From NCBI GenBank assembly GCA_033065855.1, contig JAVXUO010002918.1:62001-126000 (forward strand): a stretch of DNA of 64,000 nucleotides. The letters are read 5' to 3'. Origin of the DNA: Escallonia rubra (lineage: Eukaryota; Streptophyta; Magnoliopsida; Escalloniales; Escalloniaceae). A model generated the notes under the pieces. That model was not told the DNA's origin and ran no database searches. It saw nothing but the letters and a program-made list of their open reading frames with translations. A program made the position numbers and the translations under genes. Position 1 is the first letter of the stretch; each line of letters starts with the position of its first letter. Shown piece after piece: positions 44,672-55,021 of the stretch.

Positions 44672-46688
44672 TAGACCTGGCAATTTTTGGCCTGTACCCG
44701 CGGGTCTACCCGTACCCGTCCAAAAACCTTGGGTACGGGTATGTATATTAGAGACCCGTTGAAATCAAACCCGGACCCGAACTGAACCGTAATTCTCAGG
44801 TCGGTCCGGGTCGGATTGCGGGTTGCCCGGTTTACCCGGTTTTCATTCGTATATAATATGTACTTTGTGCCCTAATCATATTCACTCTCTTTTTTCTTCC
44901 CACTTCTCACCTCTCAGACTCCCATCTCTCTCTCTCACGCTGTCCCCTTCCTCTCTACCATCGCCACCGCCCCTCTCAGTCAAGATCTACCGCCATCACG
45001 CCGTCTTCCACCTCACTTTAACAACTAACAAAGCCACCGTCGATCGCCACCTATCGTCAGCCACTAGCTTTCTCACAGATCTGCGGAGCCACACTCACCT
45101 CCTCACAGATCTGCACCGCTCCTCCACCGCCGATCTGAAGTTGCATCACCACCGCGACGCCGTTGTTCTCCGCTATTCACCGTCAATCGACACGAATAGA
45201 AGATTTAATTTTCATTATTTATGCATATGAATTTTTTTTTTAGAGAAGTGCATATGAATTATGATATGATGTATCTGTTGAAATTTAGTTGTAGTTGTTG
45301 TATTTTAGATTGTTAGTACTTAGTAGGAAATAGGATTGTATTTGTATTGAAAATTTAATTTGCTTTATTTTGGATTGTGGGAGGGGAATGGGATATGGTA
45401 TTTAATATTTCAGTTGATATAATTTTTATTTTTTGGTGAAATTTGGAAATGAGGAACATGGGAACACCGAACATGTTAGGTAGCTGAAAAAGCAAGAGAA
45501 AAAAAATAGCCCTAGATAGTTGGTATTTTATCGTAATTAAATTCTATTTATCAAAAAATTAAAAATTTAATTGTTTACCCGTGGGTAATACCCTACCCGC
45601 CAGGTAGACCTGGCAAAATGATGTCCGTACCCGTTACCCGAACCGTACCCCGGTCCAAAATGCTGGGTACGGGTACCAATATTCAATACCTGCCGAAATT
45701 AGACCCGTACCCGAACCGACCCGTAAAATCGGGTCGGTTACCGGGTATCCGGGTTTACCCGGTTATTTGCCTATATATAAGACCTTCTAGGATTACAAGT
45801 TACATCTCATTCTCTCCTCCTCTTATTTCCGCCACCCTTCCTCTTAAGTCTCCTTCACAGATCCTCTCTCTCTCTCTCAGATCTACCAAAGTCACGACCA
45901 CCCACGACGCCAGGTCGGTCAATCTCGATCCATCGCATCTCCGTTGCCACCGGTCAGTCACTCCGTCACCTCGTCGCCACAGGTTGGTCACCCCTGGCCC
46001 CATCGCCACCGATCGACCACCACCGTGGCCCCCTTACCAACGGTCGGCCACCACTGTGCCCTGCCACGACTGATCGGTCGCCACCATCGCCGATCGTCAC
46101 TTCGCGCCTTGTGGTTGGGTAGATCTTGATGTTTGTTTTTTTCTTTTTTCTTCAGATTGTTCAGATTGGGTAGATCTTGATGGTGGTTGTTTTTTTTTCA
46201 GATTGTTCATATATATTTTTTTTCCCAATGGAAAGATGTTCAGGTTGTTTTTTCTTCGATCGAAAGATGTTTAGAATTTGTGTAATGAATGTTGATGGAG
46301 AAACAAATAATTATTTGATTGTTGTTGGAGGTTAAAACGTCTAATTAGCGGTGATTAAAATCTGTATATTCAAAAAAATAATTAATCAAAAATTAATGAT
46401 TTACCCGCGGGTAATACCCTACCCGCAAGGGTAGGGTACGGGTTCTCACAATTCCTACCCGAGAAAAATTGGATAAAATATACCCGATCCGATTTTACCC
46501 GGATCCGACCGGGTTTTACCCGTACTCGCCTTGGGTCGAACCGTTTGCCAGGTCTACCGCCAGGGTAGGGTACGGGTCTTAAAATTGGCTTCCCAGAAAA
46601 AATCGGGTAAAATTTACCCGACCCGATTTTATCCGTACTCATTCGGTTTTTACCCGTACTCGACGGGTATACCCATTTGCCAGGTCTA
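44672..46688. mobile_element. hAT-type transposon C (outer element of a nested pair)
   Basis: The terminal inverted repeats TAGACCTGGCAA match perfectly at both ends, with the 8-bp target duplication cctgcaat at 44664-44671 and 46689-46696. Subterminal 'acccg' / 'gggta' motifs are dense. Without the inner element (45605-46556) and one copy of its target duplication it would be about 1057 bp. A TATA-like 'gtatataatatg' (44850) is followed by a CT-rich leader and a 135-codon Ser/Pro/His-rich frame (44823-45230) with no transposase features. Confidence 0.92.
45605..46556. mobile_element. hAT-type transposon D nested in C
   Basis: Terminal inverted repeats TAGACCTGGCAAA are perfect and the 8-bp target duplication ccgccagg flanks it (45597-45604 and 46557-46564). 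Its ends and layout mirror element C: 'acccgtacccg' subterminal motifs, a 'cctatatataag' TATA-like site (45771), a CT-rich leader, a Ser/His/Pro-rich frame, and a right arm 'gggtaataccctacccgc...gggtagggtacggg'. It is therefore a member of the same family that landed inside a relative. Confidence 0.93.
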
Positions 46689-46696
46689 CCTGCAAT

Positions 46697-47439
46697 TGAG
46701 ACTTTCATTCAGACCAAAGATGCCAACGACGAGGAAAGCTGCAGCACACTATCCGTCCCTTGGGGGATGTGCAAAGAGTTCACCCTCTAGCCGGTTGGAT
46801 GTATATTACACGAAAAGCTGGTATCAATAGAACCATAATCAACCCGATATTTAGTCTGCATAAGTAATTCCGAATAAGGAATCAAAATAATGAGATGCAA
46901 AGCCTGATTTATTTCTTGGCACATGCGTAATAATATTCAAAGTGTAATATGAGACTCTTTATACATTTATCTTTTCAATCTTTCACACTACTTTTTATCC
47001 AATGTCTAATAGGTTATATAACATCAGATGGTTCAAGAACAACTGAGGTTCAGTAAAAAGTTTTACTTACACAATAAATCATGTCCCAACTGCTTTGGCT
47101 CTGATACGTAAATTGTGTGTGAATCCTTTTTTAGTCGATAAAAATTAAAAAACACAAAGTAGAGACATCCGATCTTTTCTTTACAAATTAGTTGCATTTT
47201 CGTAAAGCCCTTTGTTCCGTAGATAGTGTTTATTATTACATTGAATTTTACTTTTTTCCGCTCTCATTTATAACTAAAATATTTATGTCTTGTTGTTAAC
47301 GCACTTCTTAACGATCAAAATCAAGCGCAAGAAACCATATAAGGAATGGAATAAAGGCTGCGTACACATTGAATTGCGGACAAAATTAGTTTTAAGTGCC
47401 AAACTTCTAGCTTTTACTCATTCTTAACCCAAATAATCA
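46697..47439. other. Intergenic, nothing recognised
   Basis: AT-rich spacer between the nested hAT pair and the LINE. No open frame with family features. Confidence 0.45.
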
Positions 47440-47440
47440 A

Positions 47441-47878
47441 CTATAAAAGGGAATCATCACCATCTGTAGCACCCAAAAACTCTAAAACAGAAAGTGAAAA
47501 AGGCCAGCCAGCTTCACTATCCTCGCATCTTATTTTGCTTTCGGCAAAGAAGAAAAAAACTTGTACAGAAGAATCTGTAAGAGGGGAGAGAGAGAGGGAG
47601 GGAGAGAAAATGTCGAATAAGGAATCAAAATAATCAAAACAGTTAACTCTAGCAAGCCAATCAATAGCAAGTAACCAAGCTGCCTTTTCATCACTACTTT
47701 CATGAGAAGAGACAATAACATATCTAAAGGCTCCAGTTGGCACCCAGGCCATACTAAAAGTGACCATACTAACCCCAACAATTCTCTCGCCGAAGCAACC
47801 TAGGCGAGCGCTAGGAGAAGGTTTGGAACTAGAAATTGCACAGAAAACTGTAGGCAATGGCAACGAACACAAAAACAA
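47441..47878 (-). pseudogene. LINE ORF2 C-terminal RNase H-like remnant
   Basis: The text MAWVPTGAFRYVIVSSHESSDEKAAWLLAIDWLARVNCFDYF has the shape of the RVT_3/RNase H domain ending many plant L1 ORF2 proteins (a loop, then an acidic AEAxA-like helix). Catalytic residues are not securely visible, so assignment leans on its position in the element. Confidence 0.45.
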
Positions 47879-47921
47879 GGATTGGAAAAGTGCAACGGGA
47901 TCAGTGGAGGATAAAAGTGAT

Positions 47922-48875
47922 CTAGACGCACTGGTAGATGCACATTAGCGAAGGTCCCTGGTTAGCTATTTTCCGGAACTTGGCTTGAAAGGAACCCTTG
48001 GCTTGAATGTTCTGTAATAATAACCAACCACGAGCCCAAATACTATCCACCAAAAACTTCCCACCCTTGGAAATGAAATCATTCCTACTACACCAGATAA
48101 GAGAAAGGAGGATGTCCACCTTGATAAGATACCACGTGTGATGAGGAGATCTAAAGATAGGCTTGCAAAAGCCAATCATTTACTGAGGTGTCTTGAGGAA
48201 CAACAACATCTTCAAATGTTCCAGTCCAGATGCGTTGAGTCTGAAGTCTGAACACATTTAGGAAAAGGTGGTTGAGTTTCAGGTTGCTGAAGACAAAGCT
48301 GACATATTTCAGAGATTGGACAATTTTGCTTAGCTAATTCAGTTGCTACACCCAAACGCTGATGTAAAAATTGCCACAAAAAAAACTTTGATCTTTTTTG
48401 GTACGGGCAGCTTCCAAAGCTTTTGCCAAACTGTAGAAGACATCAATGATGTATATGTAAGAGAAGTCGAAAAGACATCTCCCTTGGCAGCTGGCCAAAA
48501 ACAAACATCATCCAGGCCAGAAGGAACAATCTTAAAAATTAGGGAAACTACAGGTGGAGGAAAAGTGCACATTAAAGTTGACAAGTTCCAGTGACATGAG
48601 CTAGGTAGCAATAAATCAGAGATGTGCCAGTGTAGATTATTATTAGTACGAAATTGGCACAAGAGAGCTGGGTGCATAGATGGTAGCCACCGGTCCATCC
48701 AGACAGAAATTGAGCACCCATTGCCAATTTTCTACTGAATCCCTAGCTTAAGAGCCCTATGGCCCACTAAAATGCTGCACCAGATCCAAGAAGCTTGTCT
48801 TGGTTTTCTGGCCCTAATAAAGGAAGTTTGTGAAAAGTATTTGCCTTCAAGCACTAGTGCCACTGGAGTCTTGGG
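47922..48875 (-). pseudogene. LINE ORF2 zf-RVT region
   Basis: In pieces, the minus strand reads LEGKYFSQTSF, ASWIWCSIL, IGNGCSISVWMDRWLPS, then VWQKLWKLPVPKKIKVFFVAIF, the 'W..LW.l..P.KIK.F.W' signature of the zf-RVT domain following plant LINE RT. IDILLSLIWCSRNDFISKG near 48070-48120 corresponds to the next conserved W..R segment. Frameshifts and stops are frequent. The left neighbour of LEGKYFS is the hAT insertion. Confidence 0.7.
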
Positions 48876-50219
48876 TAGGGATGACAAAGGGGCGGGTCGG
48901 ATGCGGATCTGTTAAAATCCGAACCCGCCCCGCTAGTCATTGAACTTTGGCCTGCCCCGCCCCGCACCGGGTTATGTTTGTAAAATACCATAACCGATCC
49001 TACGTGGATTTAGAAAACCCGCATCCGCCCCGTTCTGCCCCGCCCTCGCTGTAACACGCGAAAACCCGAAATCAACCCGCCCCGCCCCGTCCCCCGTCCC
49101 CCTTCCCTTCTCTTTGGTTTAACCCTGGACAAAGTAATAAATAGAAAACAAAGTGAAGACAATAACACTAAAACTAAGATAAGAACAACAAAATTACAAA
49201 AACACCACAACACCATTGATGAGTCACCAACCCAACTCCCAGCCACCTGGTACCATCACGGACACATGGTCTCAAATCCGGTGCTTCACGCCGGCACCGG
49301 AAACACCACCGACGCCGGCCATTCCACCGCTGCAGAGTCCCAGAGGCCAGATTCACCCACGAAAAATCAGATTATCAACGTTCATTAGCCGAGACCTGCA
49401 CAACCAAAACTTCGCCGGACAAGACCCCATCGCCGGCAGGCCAAACACCATCGGAAAAACCAACCGAGGACCCTGTGAACCGATTACAGCCACCGGCAAC
49501 CACCATAACGCGAACAGGTAGCTCCGCAACTCTTCGCGAGTGCCTCGAGGACTCCGACAACATACCCCGCAACCAAACACCAACCCATCATCGACGCCGG
49601 AAACGCAAAACTACACCGGAGCACACCGTTCTTCAGATCCGCCTTAATCTCATCAAACTTGTACGTATTGAGAGGCAGGTCAAGCCTGCTGGCATACCTT
49701 CTCGCGGGCTCTTCGTCGTCCGATTCGCTCTCGGCTTCCCCCTTGATGACCACTGTGTTCTGCTCCACGTAGAGCTTCACGTTCTCTTTGCCGACGCCGG
49801 GAATTTCCCTCTTATTGTGAAGAGCACCCACTGGGAAAGCTGGCGGTGGTGACAGAACCGGAATTTGGGAGATGGAGATTGGAGAGTGATGGCACAGGTT
49901 GAAAATTGAGATGTAGGGTTTGCCAGCAAAGAAAGAACACATATATATATATATACGGTATACAATGGACGGCTAAGATCAGCTAAAGTTTTAGGGGACG
50001 GCTAAGATCAACTAAATTATTAGGGTTAGGGTCCCGGGGCGGGGCGGGGAGGGTCGCGGGGCGGAATGGGGTGAATACCATACCCGCCCCTAACCCGCTG
50101 CGGGTTTTTTCAAAAAATACCATACCCGCCTCGTGACTTGATCAAAGTCAAAAAAACCCGCTCCTACCGGGGCGGGGCGGGGCGGAGATCCGCGGGTTCG
50201 GATTTTTTTGCCATCCCTA
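48876..50219. mobile_element. Pack-type hAT transposon E carrying an HSP20 gene fragment
   Basis: The ends TAGGGATGACAAA (left) and the complement of TAGGGATGGCAAA (right) are inverted repeats with one mismatch. The 8-bp target duplication gtcttggg is perfect (48868-48875 and 50220-50227). Subterminal 'ggggcggg' / 'cccgcccc' and 'gcggatct' / 'agatccgc' motifs repeat the hAT pattern seen in A-D. The inside holds no transposase but does contain an HSP20 alpha-crystallin gene piece (49616-49810, minus) preceded by a TATA-like tract and leader-like sequence. It interrupts the LINE ORF2 text exactly at the target site. Confidence 0.93.
49616..49810 (-). pseudogene. Captured small heat-shock protein (HSP20) exon fragment
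   Basis: The 152-codon frame 49942-49484 includes, at residues ~45-109, IPGVGKENVKLYVEQN, VVIKGEAESESDDEE, RRYASRLDLPLNTYK and DEIKADLKNGVL. This is the beta-strand core of the alpha-crystallin domain, closest in style to plant mitochondrial small heat-shock proteins (the acidic ESxDEE insert and RRYxSRxDLP). Family knowledge: those proteins bind unfolding clients as oligomers in organelles. Sequence upstream of IPG looks unrelated, consistent with the known intron position just before this exon. After KNGVL the expected VVVPK end is replaced by unrelated text, so the I-x-I-like C-terminal region is lost. Confidence 0.88.
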
Positions 50220-50519
50220 GTCTTGGGTCGGGTCCAAATATTCTCAGAAGCCCAGACCTCCCCCCCACCCCCCGCGGGGCCAACCCGCCGACCTTTAGGC
50301 ATACATATAGTTGGCCTAGGGCGCCCAGTGAATAGATCTACGATTCCCTTCGCCAGACCAGCACAATCTTGCAAGAATCTGGTCAAGTTGTCGACACACC
50401 GAAATAGGGAATTTGTAGACAGAGAGGTAATGTATCAGGAGAGAAGAGAGGACATGATGAATAAGAGTTGCTTGGCCAGCCTTATTCAATAATAAACCCA
50501 GCCAATGAGAACATCTATC

Positions 50520-52203
50520 CTAGACTCGCTGCACTGGGCCCGAAAAAATCTCCTGCTTTTTGACACCGACATCCAGATCAATCCCGGGATATTTGCCAAA
50601 GTTGTCTTTCACTTGGATGTCAAAAGGACAACGAATTAAAGCATTCAAATCTGCAGATGCATTAGGACTAATTGTGAGACTAGATTTTTCCAGGTTAATG
50701 CTTTGGCCAGACATTAAACAATACTGATCCATAACTTCCCGAACTGCAGCAATACTCTGATGCACATTCCTGTGCAGCCTCAGAAAAGGTAGATATCATC
50801 CGCATACATCAAGTGCGTAACAGCAGGAGAATTCTTGCCGGCTTTAATGCCATAAATTTCCCCTTATTGCACAGCCACCCCTAAATTCATCGAAAAAACT
50901 TCCACACAAAGAATAAACAAAAATCGTGATAAAGGATCACCCTGGCGAATACCCCAACTCCGTCTAAACGAAGGCGTATGAACACCATTATCCAAGATTG
51001 AGTACGAGACTGTACTTATACACTGGGAAATCAGGTTAACCCAACCAACCTCTAGCAGAAAATCCCAGCACGCACACTTGAAAGCTTTACTCATGTCAAG
51101 CTTAAATGCAAGAAGAACCACGCCTCTTTTTTTCTCTTGACCAAACACAGTTAGTAAGTTTGTAGTCCAACTACTCCAGAATGAAGGTAAACCTTGGTGG
51201 AGGTCGATCCACAGGGAAGGTCCCGAGAGACAAGATAGCTTGTCCAAACAGCAATTTTTTCAAAAGGGCATCCTTCTTTATTGAAAAGAGTGGTCCTGCT
51301 CCACGAAGGAAGATTATCAGAGAGACTTCTCCCAGACACAAATGCACAAGAAAGGCGTCATTCTTGAAACAAGACCTTTGAAATGATCTTGTAAAGAACA
51401 TTACAAAGACTAATAGGCTGAAAATCTGCCGGTGACTCCGGAGACCACTTCTTAGGAATTAGGGAGTTAAGGAACGAGAGGAAAACGGTAGTGATCAATG
51501 GACCCATAAAGCCCCAGCGTCGCTGCAAAACAATTGCTGGGATACCATCCGGTCTAGGATTTTCAAACTACCTAATTCAAAGACTGCCCGTTTGATTTCA
51601 TCAGGAGTGAAAGCTTGACTAAGAAGAGAGACACAAGAAGAAGACACCACGTGAAAGGAGAAGAGTTGTAAATGGGATCGGATGGAGTCAACGACAGGTC
51701 TAGGAGAAGGGCGGGAAGAGAATAGAGTCTGAAAATACTCCAAAACAAGACTGCAAATAGGATCCTCATCTGAATTCATGACTCCCAATTGAGTCTTAAG
51801 GGTAGTGATTTGATTAGCTCTACGCCTGATAATGGTGGAGGCATGAAAGAGCTTAGCATTCCTATCACCTGATCTAACCAAGAGATCTTAGCCCTTTGAC
51901 CCCAGAAGACACTTTTGCATTTGACCAAAAAGTCCAACCTCCGCCTCAACAGAAATTTTTCCAAACTCTTATCAAGGGAAAGGTGGCATCCATCCTGATA
52001 GGTCACCAATCTCTGCTGCAAAGATTTGATTTGAAACTCCAAGAGATCTTAGCCCTTTGACCCCAGAAGACACTTTTGCATTTGACCAAAAAGTCCAACC
52101 TCCGCCTCAACAGAAATTTTTCCAAACTCTTATCAAGGGAAAGGTGGCATCCATCCTGATAGGTCACCAATCTCTGCTGCAAAGATTTGATTTGAAACTC
52201 CAA
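50520..52203 (-). pseudogene. LINE ORF2 reverse transcriptase region
   Basis: Recognisable blocks on the minus strand: RNAKLFHASTIIRRRANQI (51859-51803), AFTPDEIKRAVFELGS, LLAFKLDMSKAFKCACWDFL (catalytic Asp block, near 51090), GIRQGDPLSRFLFILCVE (about 50910-50960), THLMYADDIY (YADD at 50795-50806, intact) and SGQSINLEKSSLTISPN (about 50710). These are motifs of non-LTR reverse transcriptase. Frames are shifted between blocks and the region around the palm (VEWD replaced by KCACWD) is altered. Not translatable as one protein. Confidence 0.85.
51879..52200. repeat. Perfect 161-bp tandem duplication inside the LINE
   Basis: Unit 1 (51879-52039) and unit 2 (52040-52200), each beginning with the CAAGAGATCTTAGCCC boundary, appear identical base for base. 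161 is not a multiple of three, so the frame is broken. Absence of differences points to a recent duplication or an assembly artefact. Confidence 0.95.
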
Positions 52204-52367
52204 TTTCCAAAAGAATTTTTACTCCAGTCGCGAAGAGCTCGCAACAACTATTTGCTCTTGCTCATCATTTGGAAGAAAGGAGAGCCAGGCGAATGCAAAG
52301 CCCAAACTCGTTGCATTACAGAAAAGACCAGAGGAGAAAGTAGCCACATTGCCTCAAATCTGCACGG

Positions 52368-52958
52368 CTAGGAATATTTGCGACTAATCGGACAAGTATC
52401 ACATAAAATCAGGGCATTATCCGAACGCTGAATGGCTAGGTTTTTCACAATTGCATGAGGGTAAATCAAGATCCAGGATACGGAAGCCATAACTCGATCT
52501 AAGTTTTCATAAACAAGAACTCTATTAGGAGACAACACCTGATTAAAATCCCCACATAAACAGAAGGGCCCAGGAAGGGGAGAAAGAATGGAGGCAATGC
52601 GTCTCCAAGTAGGAGGCCTATGCTGAGTTTGGGGGTGCCTAAAAAGGAAGCCATAATAGACAATGGACTTATCGCAACCGCTATGCAAGGTTACGATAAA
52701 GTTTTTGTGCCTCGTCATCACCAACAAAGGAATATCCGGGAGCCAGCCCAACCATAACCCTCCACTTTGCCCCACTGGATCCACCCCGACGCAATGAGAA
52801 AAACCCAATTTCAAAAACAAACTAATGACATTGGAATACAAAATTTTGGTTTCCATCAGGAAAAGAACATCTGGATTATGGAGCAGAATTAATCCAGATG
52901 TGAAATGAATTGTGATGGCCTGGCCCACGCCACCACAGTTCCAACAGAGAATTTTCAT
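52368..52958 (-). pseudogene. LINE ORF2 N-terminal endonuclease domain
   Basis: The frame starts MKILCWNCGGVG, the exonuclease-endonuclease-phosphatase start of plant L1 ORF2, followed by LHNPDVLFLMETKI (catalytic Glu), SGGLWLGW, and WRRIASILSPLPGPFCLCGDFNQVL (catalytic Asp/Asn GDFN). It would nick target DNA for target-primed reverse transcription. The 196-codon frame ends at a stop before RT begins, after SDNALILCDTCPISRK, so the polyprotein is broken. Confidence 0.88.
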
Positions 52959-53195
52959 AACGGCACCCGTGGCTGGTCAGGCCCAACCACAAAAGCCGCA
53001 GTCGCAAAACAGGTCCAGGACAACCAAACCAAAAGCCTGCTATCAGAGCACAACCAGGGTCTATTTACGGTCTTAAGAGAAAAACACCACCAACTTTTTC
53101 AGAGCCAAGCTGACCATCAGCCCCAAAAGCAAAAGGAACACTCGAATCCCACTAAAATTCCCCCCATCTTGAACTACCCACAACTTAACACTTAA

Positions 53196-54040
53196 TTAGG
53201 TAGGCAAAGAGCAAAGTAAATCAAGAGCCGAAAGGACCAATTCCACAGTAACATCACGTACAGCATTATGCAGAACTAATGATGCAAAGAAAAGAGGGGA
53301 AGGACAAGGTGCACCTGGGGGCTGGCCTGAGGGGAAAATCACCCGAGAGCGAGGTCGTTTAGCAAACTTTGAAGAAGAGCCCGGCACCTCGCCCACCCTG
53401 TCTCGCTTTCGCGAGCCCGACGAAGAAGAACTACTTGACGCAGCAGTGTGAGCAGAGGGCTGGCCAGCTGGAATCGCCCCACGACAGAGATAAACAGGGC
53501 ATCACAAACGGAGAACCTTCCTGCCAATCACATAACCGTTTCATATGCTTCTCCTTCTCAGATTCCAAACTACTACAATCTCTTTTGTTAGGTCTCGAGG
53601 TAGCAGCCACCAGAAAATTGGTAATTTTCAACAGGCGAGGACAGTTAGGTTTACTTTTTTCGCTCATGGAACCCGAGTTCCCTGAAGTCTTCAATTAACC
53701 GTTCATGCGAAGAGGTGGAGGAAGAGGAATTGGACGAACCAATAGACAATCCCTCAACTCTTTCTTGAGTACAACCTAGACGACGAACCACATCTGAGCT
53801 TTCATCACAATCAAGCAGCAGAACCGATTTCTCACTGTCAGACGAGAAATCAGGAGCTCGAAGGACGAAACCTAGAGAAGAGAGACAGTTTTTTTCACAA
53901 TCTTTTGTTTTGAAATCAAAAGCATCATTATGTCCAAATTTACATTCTTCAATTTTCTTTCTCCAAAAGTATTGTAAGACCTTAATGTATTGAGTTGCAA
54001 ACTCTTTCACTTGTGCCCCAAAAACTTGTCTCAGTGTCAT
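53196..54040 (-). other. Possible LINE ORF1 remnant or 5' region, weakly supported
   Basis: Three minus-strand open pieces lie just upstream of ORF2: 54040-53651 (Ser-rich, SSNSSSSTSSHERL), 53694-53431 and 53396-53196 (KFAKRPRSRVIF). Position and a basic C-terminal stretch suggest the variable end of LINE ORF1, but the DUF4283 domain is not seen. MTLRQVFGAQVKEFATQYIKVLQYFWRKK at the start could belong to something else. Confidence 0.35.
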
Positions 54041-54059
54041 CGTAATTTAAGATAACACT

Positions 54060-54620
54060 CCCGCTCCGAATTCATTAAATTGAAAATGTATGATATGCCT
54101 CTAAATACCATAAGCTGTCCTAATTCCACGGAACCTGTAATTTGTGGCCTTTGCTGCTTCGGTAACTATCACATTCTTACTGATATGTGGTCAAGTATGA
54201 ATTTGAACTTTCCTTTCACTCATTGAAATTAAAAAGAAAAAACAAAAAGATCCAGAACTAAAATGCATATGGTGTGCGTCTATGCTTAAAATTTGTATCT
54301 ACGGTTTTCCTGAGCTTAAATGACTAACTAGCAACTCCAACCTTAATACACATATATGTGCATGATACTTTTGCCTTTAAATACCGTACGTTGGCATAGT
54401 TCAAGGGGACGAATGATATGTGACTTTTGCTGCTTTAGTAACTATAAAATTCTTTCTGATAACTATGAACTTGTTCGAATCTCATATATGGCCAAAGATG
54501 GATGGATTGAACTCTCCTTTTCAGTTCTTGAATTCGAAAGGGATTTACCTCAATAACTAACTCAATATATGTATGTAGGTATCTTCGTTTAGATTTATAT
54601 CTAAGGTTTTTTCCTTTCAT
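54060..54620. repeat. Diverged tandem duplication (~260-bp units)
   Basis: 'tgat(a/t)(t/c)gcctctaaatacc(a/g)ta', 'acggaacctgtaatttgtggcctttgctgctt(c/t)(g/a)gtaactat' and 'aatttgtatctacggttttcc' at 54080-54310 correspond to 'gatacttttgcctttaaataccgta', 'gacgaatgatatgtgacttttgctgctttagtaactat' and 'agatttatatctaaggtttttt' at 54360-54615. Non-coding. Confidence 0.6.
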
Positions 54621-54691
54621 CAACCCTTAAAGTTTGTGCAAGTTGCAGCACAAATCGACTTTTCTCCCATTTCTTTTTCAAAATCTTAACA

Positions 54692-55021
54692 ATGAACACA
54701 GAGACTTGTAAACATACATGTTTCCTCCAACAGCAAGAGGACACGATTTTGAACGACACCACAAATAATGAGGGCTTGATGGTGCTATACTTTCATATTC
54801 AATCAGTTGTTAACCGAGAATCTCGCGACATCTTTATAGCACAAAAATCCAGTCGGGAATTAATCATTGGCAGGAGCGAGTATCAACTCTACGAAATTGC
54901 ATGGGGTTTGGTGTCACCCATCCTTTCTCGCGTTGGGCTACCTCTATCCATGCGGAAGCACGTAGCTCGCTGCATTACTATACACGCATCTATTGGTGTA
55001 AACGTACCCTTTGGGTATTAA
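54692..55021 (+). CDS. Unrecognised small open frame (109 codons)
   Basis: A single uninterrupted frame with normal-looking composition: acidic start, a hydrophilic middle (QSVVNRESRDIFIAQKSSRELI), then GLVSPILSRVGLPLSMRKHVARCITIHA, which could form helices. I recognise no family. It sits between a LINE and a copia element, so it may be a captured exon or a chance frame. No transmembrane segment or signal peptide is seen. Confidence 0.3.
   Translation: MNTETCKHTCFLQQQEDTILNDTTNNEGLMVLYFHIQSVVNRESRDIFIAQKSSRELIIGRSEYQLYEIAWGLVSPILSRVGLPLSMRKHVARCITIHASIGVNVPFGY

Larger units (their letters stand above)
47440..54040 (-). mobile_element. Decayed L1-type LINE, interrupted by a Pack-hAT element
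   Basis: The minus strand carries, in order, a possible ORF1 remnant (54040-53196), the endonuclease (52958-52368), reverse transcriptase (about 52200-50520), a zf-RVT-like region (about 48875-48330) and an RNase H-like tail (about 47880-47600). The RT-to-zf-RVT text is split at 48876-50219 by a hAT element and resumes cleanly after it. Many frameshifts, a perfect 161-bp internal duplication and stops show it is dead. No clear poly(A) tail or target duplication was found at 47440. Confidence 0.82.
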
